DNA of 64,000 nucleotides from Lycium barbarum (taxonomy: Eukaryota > Streptophyta > Magnoliopsida > Solanales > Solanaceae), in contig NC_083344.1 in assembly GCF_019175385.1 (NCBI RefSeq), positions 4,564,965-4,628,964 on the forward strand. Direction: 5' to 3'. The first letter of the stretch is position 1, and the number at the start of each line of letters is the position of its first letter. The notes beneath the pieces were generated by a model. It was not told the origin of the DNA. It ran no database searches and worked only from the letters and a program-made list of their open reading frames with translations. Position numbers and translations under genes: made by a program. This document shows positions 19,439-33,376 of the stretch, piece by piece.

Positions 19439-19648
19439 TTTGCAGAGTTGCGGGGGTAGCTTTAATGCTGAAATTACATTGTCTATTCGTAAAACTAGTG
19501 CCCCTGCTAAAGGTTCTCTTAGATGATGATGGAATAGTGGAGTGATAGCGGAATTAATAGAAGAACAAGTAAAGGAACACAAAATAGAAATAGATGAAGG
19601 TGTAGAAATAGAAGTTTGACACAATTGAATTCAATAGACGATAAATTG

Positions 19649-20151
19649 CAAATAAATCGAATAACTCCTACTGGGAAATTAACAAAAATTAGAAACCATT
19701 AATCAAACAATAACTTAGGAACCCATTTAGAAAAAACCCTATCTCATCAAAACTTCAAAAACTTACAGCAAATGAAGAGAAATACACTTAATAGAAGGTG
19801 GGTAGTTAAAGAATCATACCTTTATGGTGTTGTAATAGAGCAAATCGGCGGAACCCTGGTAGAAAGATGGAACCACCACTTTTCTCTCTCTACAGTGTTC
19901 TCTCTCCCTCTCTGATGTTGATGAAGGTTTGAGTCGTGTTTGGAAGCTAAGGGGTTTTATTTTATTTGGGTCGGGTACAATTTAGGTCGGGTCAAAATTT
20001 TGGGTTCTTTTGGGGCATTGGACGGTTTTGTTAACAGAGGGGCATAGGTGAAAAGTTTCGTAATGGAAAGGGTATTTTTAACCCAAAATAAGTTCGGAGG
20101 ATATTTTTAGCCCTTTTCTTAAAGTAGAGGGATATTTTTGACCCTTTTCCC
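19649..20151 (-). repeat. Right terminal inverted repeat of the MULE
   Basis: Inverse copy of the left TIR, including the same leader and CATAAAG/GTATGATT donor-like site, so it can drive the minus-strand GRF gene in the same manner. Confidence 0.85.
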
Positions 20152-20160
20152 TTTTATGAA

Positions 20161-20255
20161 AGTATGTTTGTCATTTTCGTCGAAGTGTGCCTCTTCCACC
20201 AACACTTTGCCTTCCTCGTCTTTGATGCATTTCACTTGATCCAGGTCTCAGGCCT
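20161..20255 (-). mobile_element. RTE LINE remainder on the far side of the MULE
   Basis: Minus strand reads RDLDQVKCIKDEEGKVLVEE and FDENDKHTF, contiguous with the LINE segment ending at 14121 once the MULE and one TSD copy are removed. LINE homology ends at about 20255, a 5' truncation point. Confidence 0.75.
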
Positions 20256-21599
20256 TAAAACAAGTAGTAAATGTTTAGATATTTTCTACTACATACAATT
20301 TACTGATAGAATTAAAAGGCGGAGAAAAGATTGGATACAGAATAAATGCACTCACAAAATTAAAACTTAATTGGAATTACTTACATAGATCTTTTCTTCA
20401 TTGTTGCGTGTTTCTCTTTGAGATAATTTTCTTGTATGTGATTTTGGTTTAACTTGTATCCTTTTAACACCCTCAATCATTATTGTTTTATATTGATGAA
20501 ACGGTGCATGCGGAGGTCAATGTAGGACATGACAAATCATCTCAAGTTTTTTGTTTTTTGTTTTTTGTTTGATAGATATGTGCTACTTATACTTTTCTGT
20601 TGAAAGTGGTCATTTTTAATTATGTCTACATCTGCATCTTAGCATGAACATTTTCGTGATACTCATCTTGCAGATATGCTGAATTTTGTGACGTGCATTC
20701 AATTTTTGCTAAAAGTGATTGGTTTACAATTGTTTTATATAAATCGTTTTAATTTCATTTTGCCAGGTATCTCAACATCATACTCCTATTTCACTTTTCC
20801 ATTTCAACCAACCAATTTTGATTCTTTGTGTAACATCTTCAATCATTTTTTTTGGAACATCAAACCTAAATATCTAAATTGTCCAAAAGGGCCATTTTGA
20901 GCCACTTTAGTAATGATTGGGGTAGCTCAAGATCAACTTAAAAAAGAGGATGAAGTTATCCAATTTCATATAGTTCAGAAGCAATTTTGACGCTTTTCGG
21001 TAAAAGAAAATAGAATGTTTATATAAACATTACTAATTTTTAAAATGCTAATGAATAATAAAATTTCGAAAAATGTAAGCAATGAGATATTTAACGATGT
21101 TGTTCACATCAACTATGTTAAAAAAAAAAAAAAAAAAACTATGTATTACTGTAATTTCCTTGCTGTCTCGCATGCTTCATGCACCTTTTAGGTAAGATGA
21201 TTGACAAGTGGGACTTGTTTCCTCATTATTTCTTTAATAAGATTCTTTGCTTTGATTAAATAAACAAACCCTTGCATTATTCATGTGAATATTCTTGCAT
21301 TATTGACCGTGGCTACGTGTGACACGTTATAATTATATTTTACTAGTAATATATTTGCGTATCTTTTGAGTAAACTTCACACATAGCCACTTTTCAATCA
21401 TTGTATGTGAAAGATATATGATGTTTTTCATTTGCAGGTGAAATTTTAAGAAATTATTATGTAATTCTACCCGTGGAATTTGAAATTTCATGACAATAGT
21501 TATTTTCTAAAAATAGGACTAAAATGTGTCTAGTAATCACTATTGCTACTGAATTTCCTATGACAAAAAAATAAATAAATGAAATTTTATGCCTATTGA
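20256..21599. other. AT-rich intergenic DNA
   Basis: No gene, RNA or clear repeat was recognised. An A-tract of about 18 occurs at 21121. Open frames here are short and show no protein-like composition. Confidence 0.5.
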
Positions 21600-21992
21600 A
21601 AACAGTCTCTACCTCCCTCACAAAGGTAGGGGTAGTGTCTGCGACTTTCAGGGGCAGATCTAGCCTATTAAGCAGACACTTTCAGGGGCAAATCTAGCCT
21701 ATTAAGTGGGGGGTTCAATTGAACCTCCAACTTTCGATATGGAGTATAAATTTATGTGTAAAAAATTATTAAAATTGTATATATAATAGATATGAACTCA
21801 TATTTTTAAAATATAATGAGTTCAATACTAAAATGCTTAAGATTGAATCCATAGAATCTAAATCCTGGATCTGTTTCTGGCGACTTTGTATAGATACTAT
21901 ATACTACCTTCTCTAGACTCTACTTGTGGACTACACTGTATATGTTGCTTCAGACTCCACTTGTGGACTATACTGTATATGTTGCTGTAAAA
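21600..21992 (+). mobile_element. RTE LINE 3' end, split by a hAT MITE and internally duplicated
   Basis: CTACCTCCCTCACAAAGGTA and then, after the MITE, GACTCTACTTGTGGACTACA are parts of the RTE LINE 3' terminus. The last about 38 bp, ending TATATGTTGCT, are present twice in tandem (21917-21954 and 21955-21992). Confidence 0.6.
21649..21879. mobile_element. 231-bp hAT-type MITE with 8-bp TSD
   Basis: Flanked by exact 8-bp repeats GCGACTTT (21641-21648, 21880-21887). Ends CAGGGGCAGATCTA and, inverted, CAGAAACAGATCCA, differing by C/T-type changes. Inserted in an RTE LINE 3' end. It has a short internal duplication near its left end (TTTCAGGGGCARATCTAGCC at 21646 and 21689). Confidence 0.75.
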
Positions 21993-23085
21993 AATGATAT
22001 TCTATACCTGTCAATAATTTGAATAAAAAATGATTCTGTAATTATTTTTTTGTGCTTTATTTAATTTTCTTTTGTTAATTTCAGCTAAGTTTTTGAGAAA
22101 AAACAATATAAATTAAAACAGTATTTATAATTGACAAAAATATCTTCCCAATTTTCATTGCCGACTCCACCTTTTTTTCCCCATAATTTGGAATTAGGGT
22201 CCTACAAGATTCCAATTCCCACCGAAAGAAAATCCGGTCTGTGCATTTTCCTTTTTCTTCCTTGTGGTTGGAGTATAAAGATTCCATTTTGTCCTTTTTA
22301 GGGAAAAAAGAAAAAGCATATGAATAAGAAAGAAATTAATTTTTTTTTTTTTTAAAAAAAGGAATCGGATTCAGAGCCAAATTTGTAAAATACAAAGTTA
22401 GAAAAATGCAATATTTGAAACTTTGAAAACCAAAGTGCGAATCATTACATTTGTCTTAGAGTTTGCTAACAATTTTGGAAAAATAACTATTACATTTGTT
22501 TTAATTTATATAGTGACTTTTAATTGAATATGAAATTTTTAAAAGGACGAAAGATTGTAAATAATCCTAGTCTTTATGCCATAAGATATTTGTGGATATA
22601 CAAAGCACGGAATTTATTAAATTTTAAAAAATAAAATTACTTAAATATAAAAATACATCATTCTTTTCAAATAGACTAATAAGCGATAATATCATATAAA
22701 TTTGAATAGAGGAAATAGTAACAGTTATGGTTTTGTATGTTTATATTGATTTTGCAAAAGAATAACTCTTTTTTCCCTCAAGATGTTCTAAATTAGTTCT
22801 TTCTGAAATTTCTCTGAGCTAGAATTTCTAAATAGGTAACTTTTTTAAAAAAATCAAAAACCAAAATTTGCAAAAATTTATTTTTGCAAAATCCAAAACA
22901 AATATCAGCTTTAGTAAAGACTTGGTGAATTTTTTTTATCTCCATAAAAATGTTATTCATGTACTATGTTTATATTTTAAGTATATTAATTAATTATAAT
23001 TAAATCACTAAAAGTTTATATAATGACACGTGTCATATATGCACGGTTGTAAACATTGAATACCAAGCTCAAAACTAGAGGTGAA
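21993..23085. other. AT-rich intergenic DNA
   Basis: No recognisable gene or element; several A- and T-runs. Confidence 0.5.
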
Positions 23086-23425
23086 TATACAACAACAATA
23101 ACGTACCAGTGTAATTCTACAAGTGGGTCTGGGAAGAGTGTACGCAACCTTACCCTTACCTTGCGAAGGTAGATAGACTATATCTGATAAGCCCTCGACT
23201 CAAGTAAAGCATGACAAAATCAAGTATCAGAAGGAAATACATTAATGAAGCACTCATGTTGAACGTAATGGAGAAGAGAACAAGGACAACAACAAATAAT
23301 ACGATAACTGAAGCAAATGAAATACCAAATAATAATAAAATCGAAGTATAAGGAAAATCTAGGCATCACTCGACTACCTACTAGTATACTACCCTAATCT
23401 AGGGTCATGTCTTCCATAAGGTGCA
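23086..23425 (-). mobile_element. RTE LINE 3' end
   Basis: Minus strand carries the ORF tail and 3' UTR ending in GGGTCTGGGAAG-complement motifs and the (TTG)n-like terminus next to 23088-23097 (CAACAACAAT on the plus strand). Heavily 5' truncated. Confidence 0.7.
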
Positions 23426-23822
23426 AAACCAAAAGTGAATATACCGTAATAATTACGAGTTTAGTTGAACTTGATAATTTCAACTCAAATTGTTATATGT
23501 TCATAGAAATTTATTAAATTCCAAAAGGGGTCGTTTGGTAGCTGGTTAAGAGTAAGTTATTCATGTATTAAAATTTTGCTTAAGTCATAATGTGTTTGGT
23601 AGCTAGTTATGATGTGATTTATTTATGTATAAAATTAATACGGTGTTTGGGTTGCAATTTAGAAACCCGCATAACTAATACATGCATAAGGCATCTATGA
23701 GGAAATCTACGTATTATTTTATGCAGGAAAAAAGTGAAATTAATTAATAAGTGAATAACTAAACCCTGCATAAAATAATTCATATATTTCCTCAAAACTA
23801 ATCCATGTATTATTAATACCTG

Positions 23823-24559
23823 TGTTTACATGGAAAATCGGTACTGTTGAACTTGTATGCGAGGTCAAGGACACGTGGATCAATGTAACCAAAATTATGA
23901 AATAACAAGTAATAATTAACAAGATAAGTGAAAGTAAAGCATACCTAGTTATGTAGCCTGGACCTTGGAGAAGCTTTGAGTTAGAGTCTCCGGGCGGTGA
24001 ATCACCGCGAATTAAGCAAAAAAGAGCAAATGCTAAGAATAATATGAATACTTTGTAGCTCTGTATAATGTTTCAGATGTCTTACAATAGAATGAGTACC
24101 TCTATTTGTACTAGAGCTATGGGGTGGATGATCCACAAATCATGCCCTCTTCATTGCCAATATTAATGTCAAAAGTAATAAAGGGATTTAATGCTATGAC
24201 AATGAATGGCAATCAAGGGCAATAATGCACATTTAAGACCGGAGGAAGACTTGGAGTTTTTTTGTAACAGTTGTACATTGAATGACGTTTGACTAATGAG
24301 TTGGCATGCTTCTCCGAACCTTTTGTAGTTTATGTCTCCGGTAGCGGCTGCCAAGTTACTCCTCCGGAGAGTCGTTATGTTTTCCCAGAGCCCCTTGTGT
24401 GCTGACTCAAATCTGACATATCACCATCGCCATGTGTCATTCATTGATAAGTCCACTCGGTGTCGACAGATTTTACCCTATACAGATAGTCTCCCCTCTT
24501 TATGATTACTCGCTCAGATGTGATCAGGAAGTGGAAGATTTTTTCCATCTCGCCAGAAA
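23823..24559 (-). repeat. Left LTR arm, minus orientation, with 3' internal sequence and purine tract
   Basis: Reading on the minus strand: CTTCCACTTCCTGATCACAT, a purine tract AAAGAGGGGAGA, ACTATCTGTATAGGGTAAAA, CTTGGCAGCCGCTACCGGAG, and terminus ATGTAAACA. Confidence 0.85.
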
Positions 24560-25872
24560 CTCATGTAATCACCCTCCCGCCCCACCATGGGGCCAGGACA
24601 ATTGTGGTATCATTGTGACCCACTTTCTTATATTAATTCACTTAAATCTTTTCTATTAGAACATACATTTCAGATATGATAAACACCACCTGTGACCAAG
24701 CTCATCTCACTATCGGAAACAACGATGAAGCAACTGCCCCCGAAAATGGTCTAAATCAACGGGTTACAGAGGAAATAACGCGAGCCAACAAAACCCTCTA
24801 AGAAGCAATGCAAATCGTGAGGGATCAACAACGGTCACTGATGGAGGAGATGAAATCCCTAAGGCAAACTATCTCAGCTCTTTATGGCAATCCAAACGCC
24901 AGAGTCAAAAGGCCCGGGGGACTCTTCCGGCACCAACTGTTGGAAACAATACACCCAGTGGAGACCGAACTGAAGAAAGAACCGTTGGGAATGAAGACGC
25001 ATCCGAGAGCGCAACCGTCCGAGATGATCCTTTTCGGACGCAAGTCTTGCAATTTATGAAAGACATAACTGATAAGGTGAATAAAAACGCTAAAGAAACG
25101 GAAAAGAATGCGAAGGAGTTGCAAGCCCGTATGGATCAAGTCCCGGGCGCTCCACCAGTCGTAGAGGGTCCAAATGCAAAAAGATACAACTAGAGGGCAT
25201 ATAAGCCCGAAGCCGCGACGAAGTTGATCCCAAAAAGGTTCAAGATGCCGGACATCCCTAAGTATAACGGGACGACAGATCCGCAGGAGCACATAATGGC
25301 CTACACCATGGCTGTCAAGGGAAATGACCTAAAACCGAATAAGATTGAGTCAGTCTTGATCAAGAAGTTTAGCGAGACATTAGCTAAAAGGGCTTTAACC
25401 TGGTATTCTCTTTTGCCCGAACACTATTGATTTACTTGATATGCTCATATATATGTTTATTAAAGCACATGCTGGATCCCGAAAGGTGCAAATGCCAAAA
25501 GGTGAATATTTTTTGCATATTACAAAGGGAGAGCGAGCTGCTTCGTGTCTTCATCACCTGATTTCAGAAGGAGCGGATGTTGTTACCAACAGTTCCGCAT
25601 GAATGGGCCGCCGAAGCTTTCACTATGGGTCTCAACCCTTTGAGTTCGGATGCTTCACGGAAACTCAAAGAAAATCTGCTAAAGTTCGAGGCCATGACAT
25701 GGGAAGATGTTCATAATAGGTATGCGTCGAAGATTTGTGTAGAAGATGAGCAGGTAAATATACCGACATGTTCTAAGGCCCGGAGTCAAGGTCAACTGAA
25801 CTTTGATCAGAGGCATTCTAGACACCAGTTTGAACCATACCCATCAGGACCAAGGATCGATAGAAGGCAGTA
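24560..25872 (+). pseudogene. Ty3/gypsy gag remnant
   Basis: A leader (24560-24675) precedes an ATG at 24676. Reading resumes in pieces through stops: SLMEEMKSLRQTISALYG, then FKMPDIPKYNGTTDPQEHI with ALTWYSLLP, then FIKAHAGSRKVQ, then MLLPTVPHEWAAEAFTMGLN with SSDASRKLKENLLKFEAMTW. This is the Retrotrans_gag domain of plant Ty3/gypsy elements. In-frame stops and frame changes occur near 24799, 25428 and 25500. There is no protease, reverse transcriptase or integrase downstream. Confidence 0.8.
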
Positions 25873-26589
25873 GCGTTTCCGGAACGAGTCAATGGAAAGT
25901 AACTCAGAGGAAGAACAGTAATGTCTACGGACACTCGGGACTGCTATATCAAAGCAGCGAAAACCGCAACAATAAGTACCAGAAGCATCTGAAGATGGCT
26001 CAGTGCAGTGACTAAAAAAAAAGGAGGCAACTGTGCCCAAATGCATTACGTTTGAATAAGATACCGGAGATAGCCCGAATTGGCTCCGGAATAATAAAGA
26101 AAAGGACTGGAGACTGCCAGAGCAGTCCGAGGAAAAATAGAAGGAATCAGAATCAGGAACCGGCTAGACCCAATAGATGTCAGCCCGGCCGCAATTCTCT
26201 TGCGAGGTATTTTTATTCATTTCATGTAAAAATGTTTTATATGCAAAGTTGTAAACGCTTGTGTACGTCCAAGTAATGGAAGGAAGAAAAACTTGCGCCT
26301 TCTAAACATTCTCGTATACGACGGAATGAAACGAAATCATTCTTAAATTTGCTCACGCTTAAAAGCAAATAAGGATTACAAATCCGAACAATTATGCCTA
26401 AATGAACAAGAGACGTCCTCTTCATATCACCGAAATAAAATGGCCCTCTTCTATAAAGTCGTCAAGTTAAAAGGCCAAAGCCAAATGCTTTGATTCTCGG
26501 TCGTAAAGTTAACTGGACATGTTATTCCGGACTTTATTAGAACCAGAAGATTTAAAATTGTGGTCATTAACATCTTCGGTTTCCAAGAC

Positions 26590-26790
26590 TGCGATGTTAT
26601 AAAAGTTTCGGGTATAACTAAAAACCCAATATTCATAAACACTACAATCAAAAGTTTTGGGGAAAACTAAAAACCCAAGAATCAGACTCAAAGAAAAGTT
26701 TTGGGTACAACTAAAAACCCAAGAGTTAAGACTCAAAGATTAAAAGTTCCGGATAAACACTAAAAATTCGAGATCAAGCTTTCTATAGTG
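26590..26790 (+). repeat. 44-48 bp tandem repeats in the 3' internal region of the gag element
   Basis: Four imperfect copies, each with AAAAGTTTTGGGTACAACTA-like and AAAAACCCAAGA-like parts. The flanks 25873-26589 and 26791-26908 have no coding signal. Confidence 0.75.
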
Positions 26791-26908
26791 ATGGTACTTT
26801 TTCAGCACCAGCCGGCCGTTGACAGAAGAAAAAACAGTAGCAGAGTTGTCATCTAAATCCCTAAGTCCTATACTCTTTTTTCCTTCGCCCGATTTTTGTC
26901 CTAATTGG

Positions 26909-27662
26909 GTTTTTCCGGCAAGAAGGGAAAAATCTTCCACTTCCTGGTCATATCTAAGCGAGTAACCGAAAAGTGAGGGGACTATCTGTATAGGGTAAAA
27001 TCCGTCGACACCAAGTGGACGTATCCTTTGATGACACGTGATAATAGGGACATGTCAGATTTGAGTCAGCAAGTGAGGGGTTCCGGGAAAGGATAACAAT
27101 GCTCCGCAGGAGTAACTTGGCAGCCGCTACAGGAGACAGAAACTACAAAGGATCCGGAGAAGCATGCCAACTCACCGGTCAAACATCATTCAATGTGCAA
27201 CCGTTACAAGAAACCCCAAGTCTTCCTCCGGTCTTAAAGGTGCATTATTGCCATTCATTGTCATAGCATTAAATCTCTTTATGACCTTATATTACCTTTG
27301 ACATTAATATTGGTAATGAAGAGGGCATGATTTTTGAATCATGCACCGTATAGCTCTAGTATAAATAGATGTGCTCATCTCATTGTTAAGATCATTTGAA
27401 AATATATTCAAGAATTACCTTGCTCTTATTTTGCTCTTAGTTTCTGATTGCTTTTGTTCAACTAAGCAAAGATCTGATTGTTCGCTTGTCCGGAGACTCT
27501 AGCTCAAAAGGTTCTCTAAGGCCCAGACTACAAATCTAGCTTATACTTTACTTTCAATTGTCTCGTTATTTATTACTTGCTATTTCATAATTTTGATTAC
27601 ATTAACTCACGTGTCCTTAACCTTGCGTATAAATTCAACCATCCCAATTTTCCGTGTAAACA
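26909..27662 (+). repeat. Right LTR arm, plus orientation, with purine tract
   Basis: Purine tract AAAAGTGAGGGG at about 26970-26980, LTR body with ACTATCTGTATAGGGTAAAA, a possible TATA (AGTATAAATAG at 27358), and end TGTAAACA. Confidence 0.85.
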
Positions 27663-27868
27663 ACCTGTATAACTCTAACAAGCTATCAAACGACCCTAAA
27701 ATAATTGTAATACATTAAGTAATATTCTATCCTTGCCCAAAACCCTATAGTAGTACTGTAGATAGGAAAGACAAGAAGGGAACGTATAAAAGCTAGCGTT
27801 GATTGTACGCCAAAATAAATGATGACTTTCTAGAACATGTCTAGTGGACCCCACTCTTTCTCTGAGTG

Positions 27869-28020
27869 CCAGTATTTAAACCCTCCAATTTTCCCATATT
27901 TCTATTTCTCTCTTCCAAATGATATAAATACTATTATTGGCTTAAAAATATTTCTTTTTTTTCCACCAGCTCTGCTATCTCCGTCTCCTTCAATTTTCAA
28001 GTCAATCAAAATTCACTTAG
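27869..28020 (+). promoter_or_regulatory. Probable core promoter and 5' UTR exon of the UBC gene
   Basis: GTATTTAAACC at 27871 may serve as a TATA element. A pyrimidine-rich leader (CTATCTCCGTCTCC) runs to ATTCACTTAG, followed by a donor-like GTACTT at 28021. The acceptor ATCATGTCAG at 30354-30363 would close a leader intron of about 2.3 kb, common for plant ubiquitin-pathway genes. Confidence 0.45.
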
Positions 28021-28179
28021 GTACTTCAAAAATCCTAAAAATAATTTCATATATCAGATCTATTTTTTTTTTGAAGAATAAATTAGATTTTGTATACTGT
28101 ATATTTACAATTTTTTTTTTTTACATGTACAAATATGTGTTTTGAGCTGAAAACAGTAATTCTTTCCTCCATCCACTTG

Positions 28180-30180
28180 AATGTATGTTTCTATTTAACA
28201 ATTTTAAGCAGATCTAGTTGTTTTGAAGTTTTCTTTTTAACAATTAATTAAATTTTGGATATTAACAATTAATATATGTATCTATTAGCTCGGAATTAAA
28301 CAGATCTATTTTTTTTTTTGAAAACAATTAATTAAATTTTGTATACAATTAATTCAATTTCCATCCCTCAAATCCACGTGTCTCTCGACAATTTTATTAC
28401 CTTCAGGTACTTGCAAAACCTTAAAAAATTCATATGAATCTCTATTTGTTAGAAATTATACAGATCTGGATTTTTAATTGGATTCTTAGCAGTTAATTAT
28501 GATTTAGAAGTTAATTGATTTTGAGCTTTCTAAGGTTTACTTTATATACAGTTTTTAACATATATATGTGTGTGTGTGTGTGTGTGTGTTGCGAGCTGAA
28601 GGCATTACTTTACATGTTGAATGTATCCTTTTGTATCTTTTTATTTAAGGAATGAAACAGATCTACTTTTTTTTTTTTTTAATTTTTAAAATTAGCAATT
28701 AATTAGGTTAGTAGGCGTTTGGCCATGAAAATCAAACATTTTTCACTTTATTTGGTTGTTTGAATGTATTGAAAGTGAAAGTGAAAATAGTGAAAACGAG
28801 GTTTTAGGTGATTTTCAAATTCTAAATACAACTTTAAGTTGTATTTGGTATTTTCATGGTTAAACGTTGATTTCAAATTAAAGTGAAATAATTTTCAGGA
28901 AAAAAGTAAAATTATCATGGCCAAACGGGTCCTTAGAGTCAGTGGAATGCTATATGTTCGATTTTTAATATTTTTTTTAACCTATAAAATTGTGAATGTA
29001 TAGTTCTTTTTAAGAAATGAAACAGATCTAGGTTTTTTTTGTTTGTTATTAACAATTAATTAGATTTTGGATACGTGTCTTAGCTGCAAATTTAGGATTT
29101 AAAGTGGGTGGAATACTATATGTTGGATTTTTGATTTTTTTTTTAACTTATAAAATTATGAATGTATGGTTCTATTTAAGGAATGGAACAGATCTATTTT
29201 TTATTTTTATGTTTTATTAACAATTAATTAAATTTTGGGTATGTCTCTTAGCTACAATTTAGGATTTGGAATACTATATGTTCGATTTTTGATTTTTTTT
29301 TTGACCTATAAAATTATGAATGTATAGTTCTATTTAAGGAATGGAACAGATCTAGTTTTTTTTTTTTTTTTTTTTGGGTTCTGGGGAGGGTAGATTGTAT
29401 GCAGAATTTACCCAACCTTTTAGCGGGCAGTATATTTTTTTTTTTTTTTTTGCAATAAATTAGATTTTGGATACATCTCTTAGCTGGAAATTTTGGATTT
29501 AGAGTGGCTGGATTTGGAGGTAGTACGATTTATTAATATGTGATATTTTTAGAATGTTTTTTACCTATAAAAATATGTGGAATGAGCTGAAAGCAGTATT
29601 TGTATATATATCCACTTGAATGTATGGTTTTATTTAAGTAATGAAACAGATCTAGGTGATTTTGCATACGTCTATTAACTGCAAAATTTAAGATTTGGAG
29701 TTAGTGGATTCGGAGCTAGTGCAGTTTTACTATATCTGCAATTTTTAACAATTTTCTTTGACCTATATGAATATGTGTGATGAGCTGAAAGCAGGATTTG
29801 AATATATTCACTCAAATGTATGGTTCTATTTAAGGAATGAAGCAGATATAGTTTTATTTTTAAATTTGAAACTATTGATAGTTGATTATATCCTGTATAT
29901 GTCTCTTAGCTGAAAGATTCAGGATTTAGAGTCGGTGGACTTGGAGCTAGTAAAGTTTACTATAAGTGCAAATTTTAACAATTTTGTTTTAGTGATACAA
30001 ATATGTGTCCTGAGCTGAAAGCAGTATTTGTGTATATATCCTCTCTAGTTTGTGATTCTATTTCGGGAATGAAACGGATCTTTGATTTTTATCGGATGAA
30101 CAATCAATTAGATCTTGTATGTTTCTTTTTAAGGTTTAGAGTTAGTAAATTTAGAGCGAGGTTTGTTATATTTACATATC
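28180..30180 (+). repeat. Degenerate 160-230 bp tandem array in the UBC leader intron
   Basis: About ten units share a core of type GAATGTATGGTTCTATTTAA, GGAATGAAACAGATCT, a T-run and TCTTAGCTGCAAATTTAGGA. CAGATCT cores lie near 28209, 28300, 28460, 28658, 29022, 29188, 29346, 29645, 29842 and 30072 (the last two altered). Insertions interrupt it: a MITE at 28713 and an RTE LINE scrap at 29374-29432. A (TG)n run of about 24 bp sits at 28567. Confidence 0.8.
28713..28933. mobile_element. MITE with CGTTTGGCCATGA termini
   Basis: About 220 bp, ends TAGGCGTTTGGCCATGAAAA and, inverted, GGACCCGTTTGGCCATGATA. The segment 4620-4712 is half of a relative. Confidence 0.65.
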
Positions 30181-30394
30181 GTGTGTAACACGTTAGCCTA
30201 TATAAGTTTGCTAGTCAGTATGTTATTAATTGCTTCGATCTGCTCATGATTCCTTTTTTTTTTCTTTTTTGTGTGGTTTGACTTTTTTTGGTTGTCGGTT
30301 TTGTGAAATTTGAAGATCTATGATTTCTAGTAAAAGATTTTTTTCATTTGAATATCATGTCAGGGTTTGGAGTTGAAGGTATAAAGGCTAGTTG

Positions 30395-33376
<2,982 letters not shown>

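Larger units (their letters stand above)
14122..20151. mobile_element. 6,030-bp MuDR-like (MULE) transposon with 9-bp TSD
   Basis: Both ends start GGGAAAAGGGTCAAAAATAT and are flanked by an exact 9-bp direct repeat TTTTATGAA (14113-14121 and 20152-20160), the target-duplication size of Mutator elements. Terminal inverted repeats run 14122-14623 and 19649-20151, about 98% identical by eye, so the insertion is young. Inside are a transposase gene (+ strand) and a convergent second gene with a GRF zinc finger (- strand), a layout recalling mudrA/mudrB of maize. It split an RTE LINE. 17934-18870 is the shared 3' region between the two genes; it holds a 28-bp near-duplicate (18283, 18321) and no further ORF of note. 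Confidence 0.93.
23823..27662 (+). mobile_element. Gag-only Ty3/gypsy-derived element with LTR arms in inverted orientation
   Basis: A 3,840-bp insertion flanked by ACCTG on both sides (23818-23822 and 27663-27667), the 5-bp duplication usual for LTR retrotransposons. The outer ends are TGTTTACA and TGTAAACA. The left arm (23823-24559) is the reverse complement of the right arm (26909-27662), about 80% identical by eye, and both include about 75 bp of 3' internal sequence plus a purine tract, so both are copies of a 3' end facing outward. A gag remnant in + orientation and a PBS-like TGGTATCA (24605-24612) lie between; no pol domains exist. It is therefore a TR-GAG-like non-autonomous element with its 5' LTR replaced by an inverted 3' end. 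Confidence 0.8.
23527..27696. mobile_element. MITE with GGGTCGTTTGGTAGCT ends, interrupted by an LTR element
   Basis: Left terminus GGGTCGTTTGGTAGCTGG at 23528 and right terminus AGCTATCAAACGACCC ending 27696 are inverse matches. Removing the 3,840-bp insertion plus one 5-bp target copy leaves about 325 bp. Internal text also has smaller GTTTGGTAGCTAGTTATG repeats. No target duplication could be seen. Confidence 0.7.

Noticed and set aside
23823..24559. Ordinary 5' LTR of the gag element
   Set aside because: Its orientation is opposite to the gag and to the right LTR, and a purine tract lies on its inner side.
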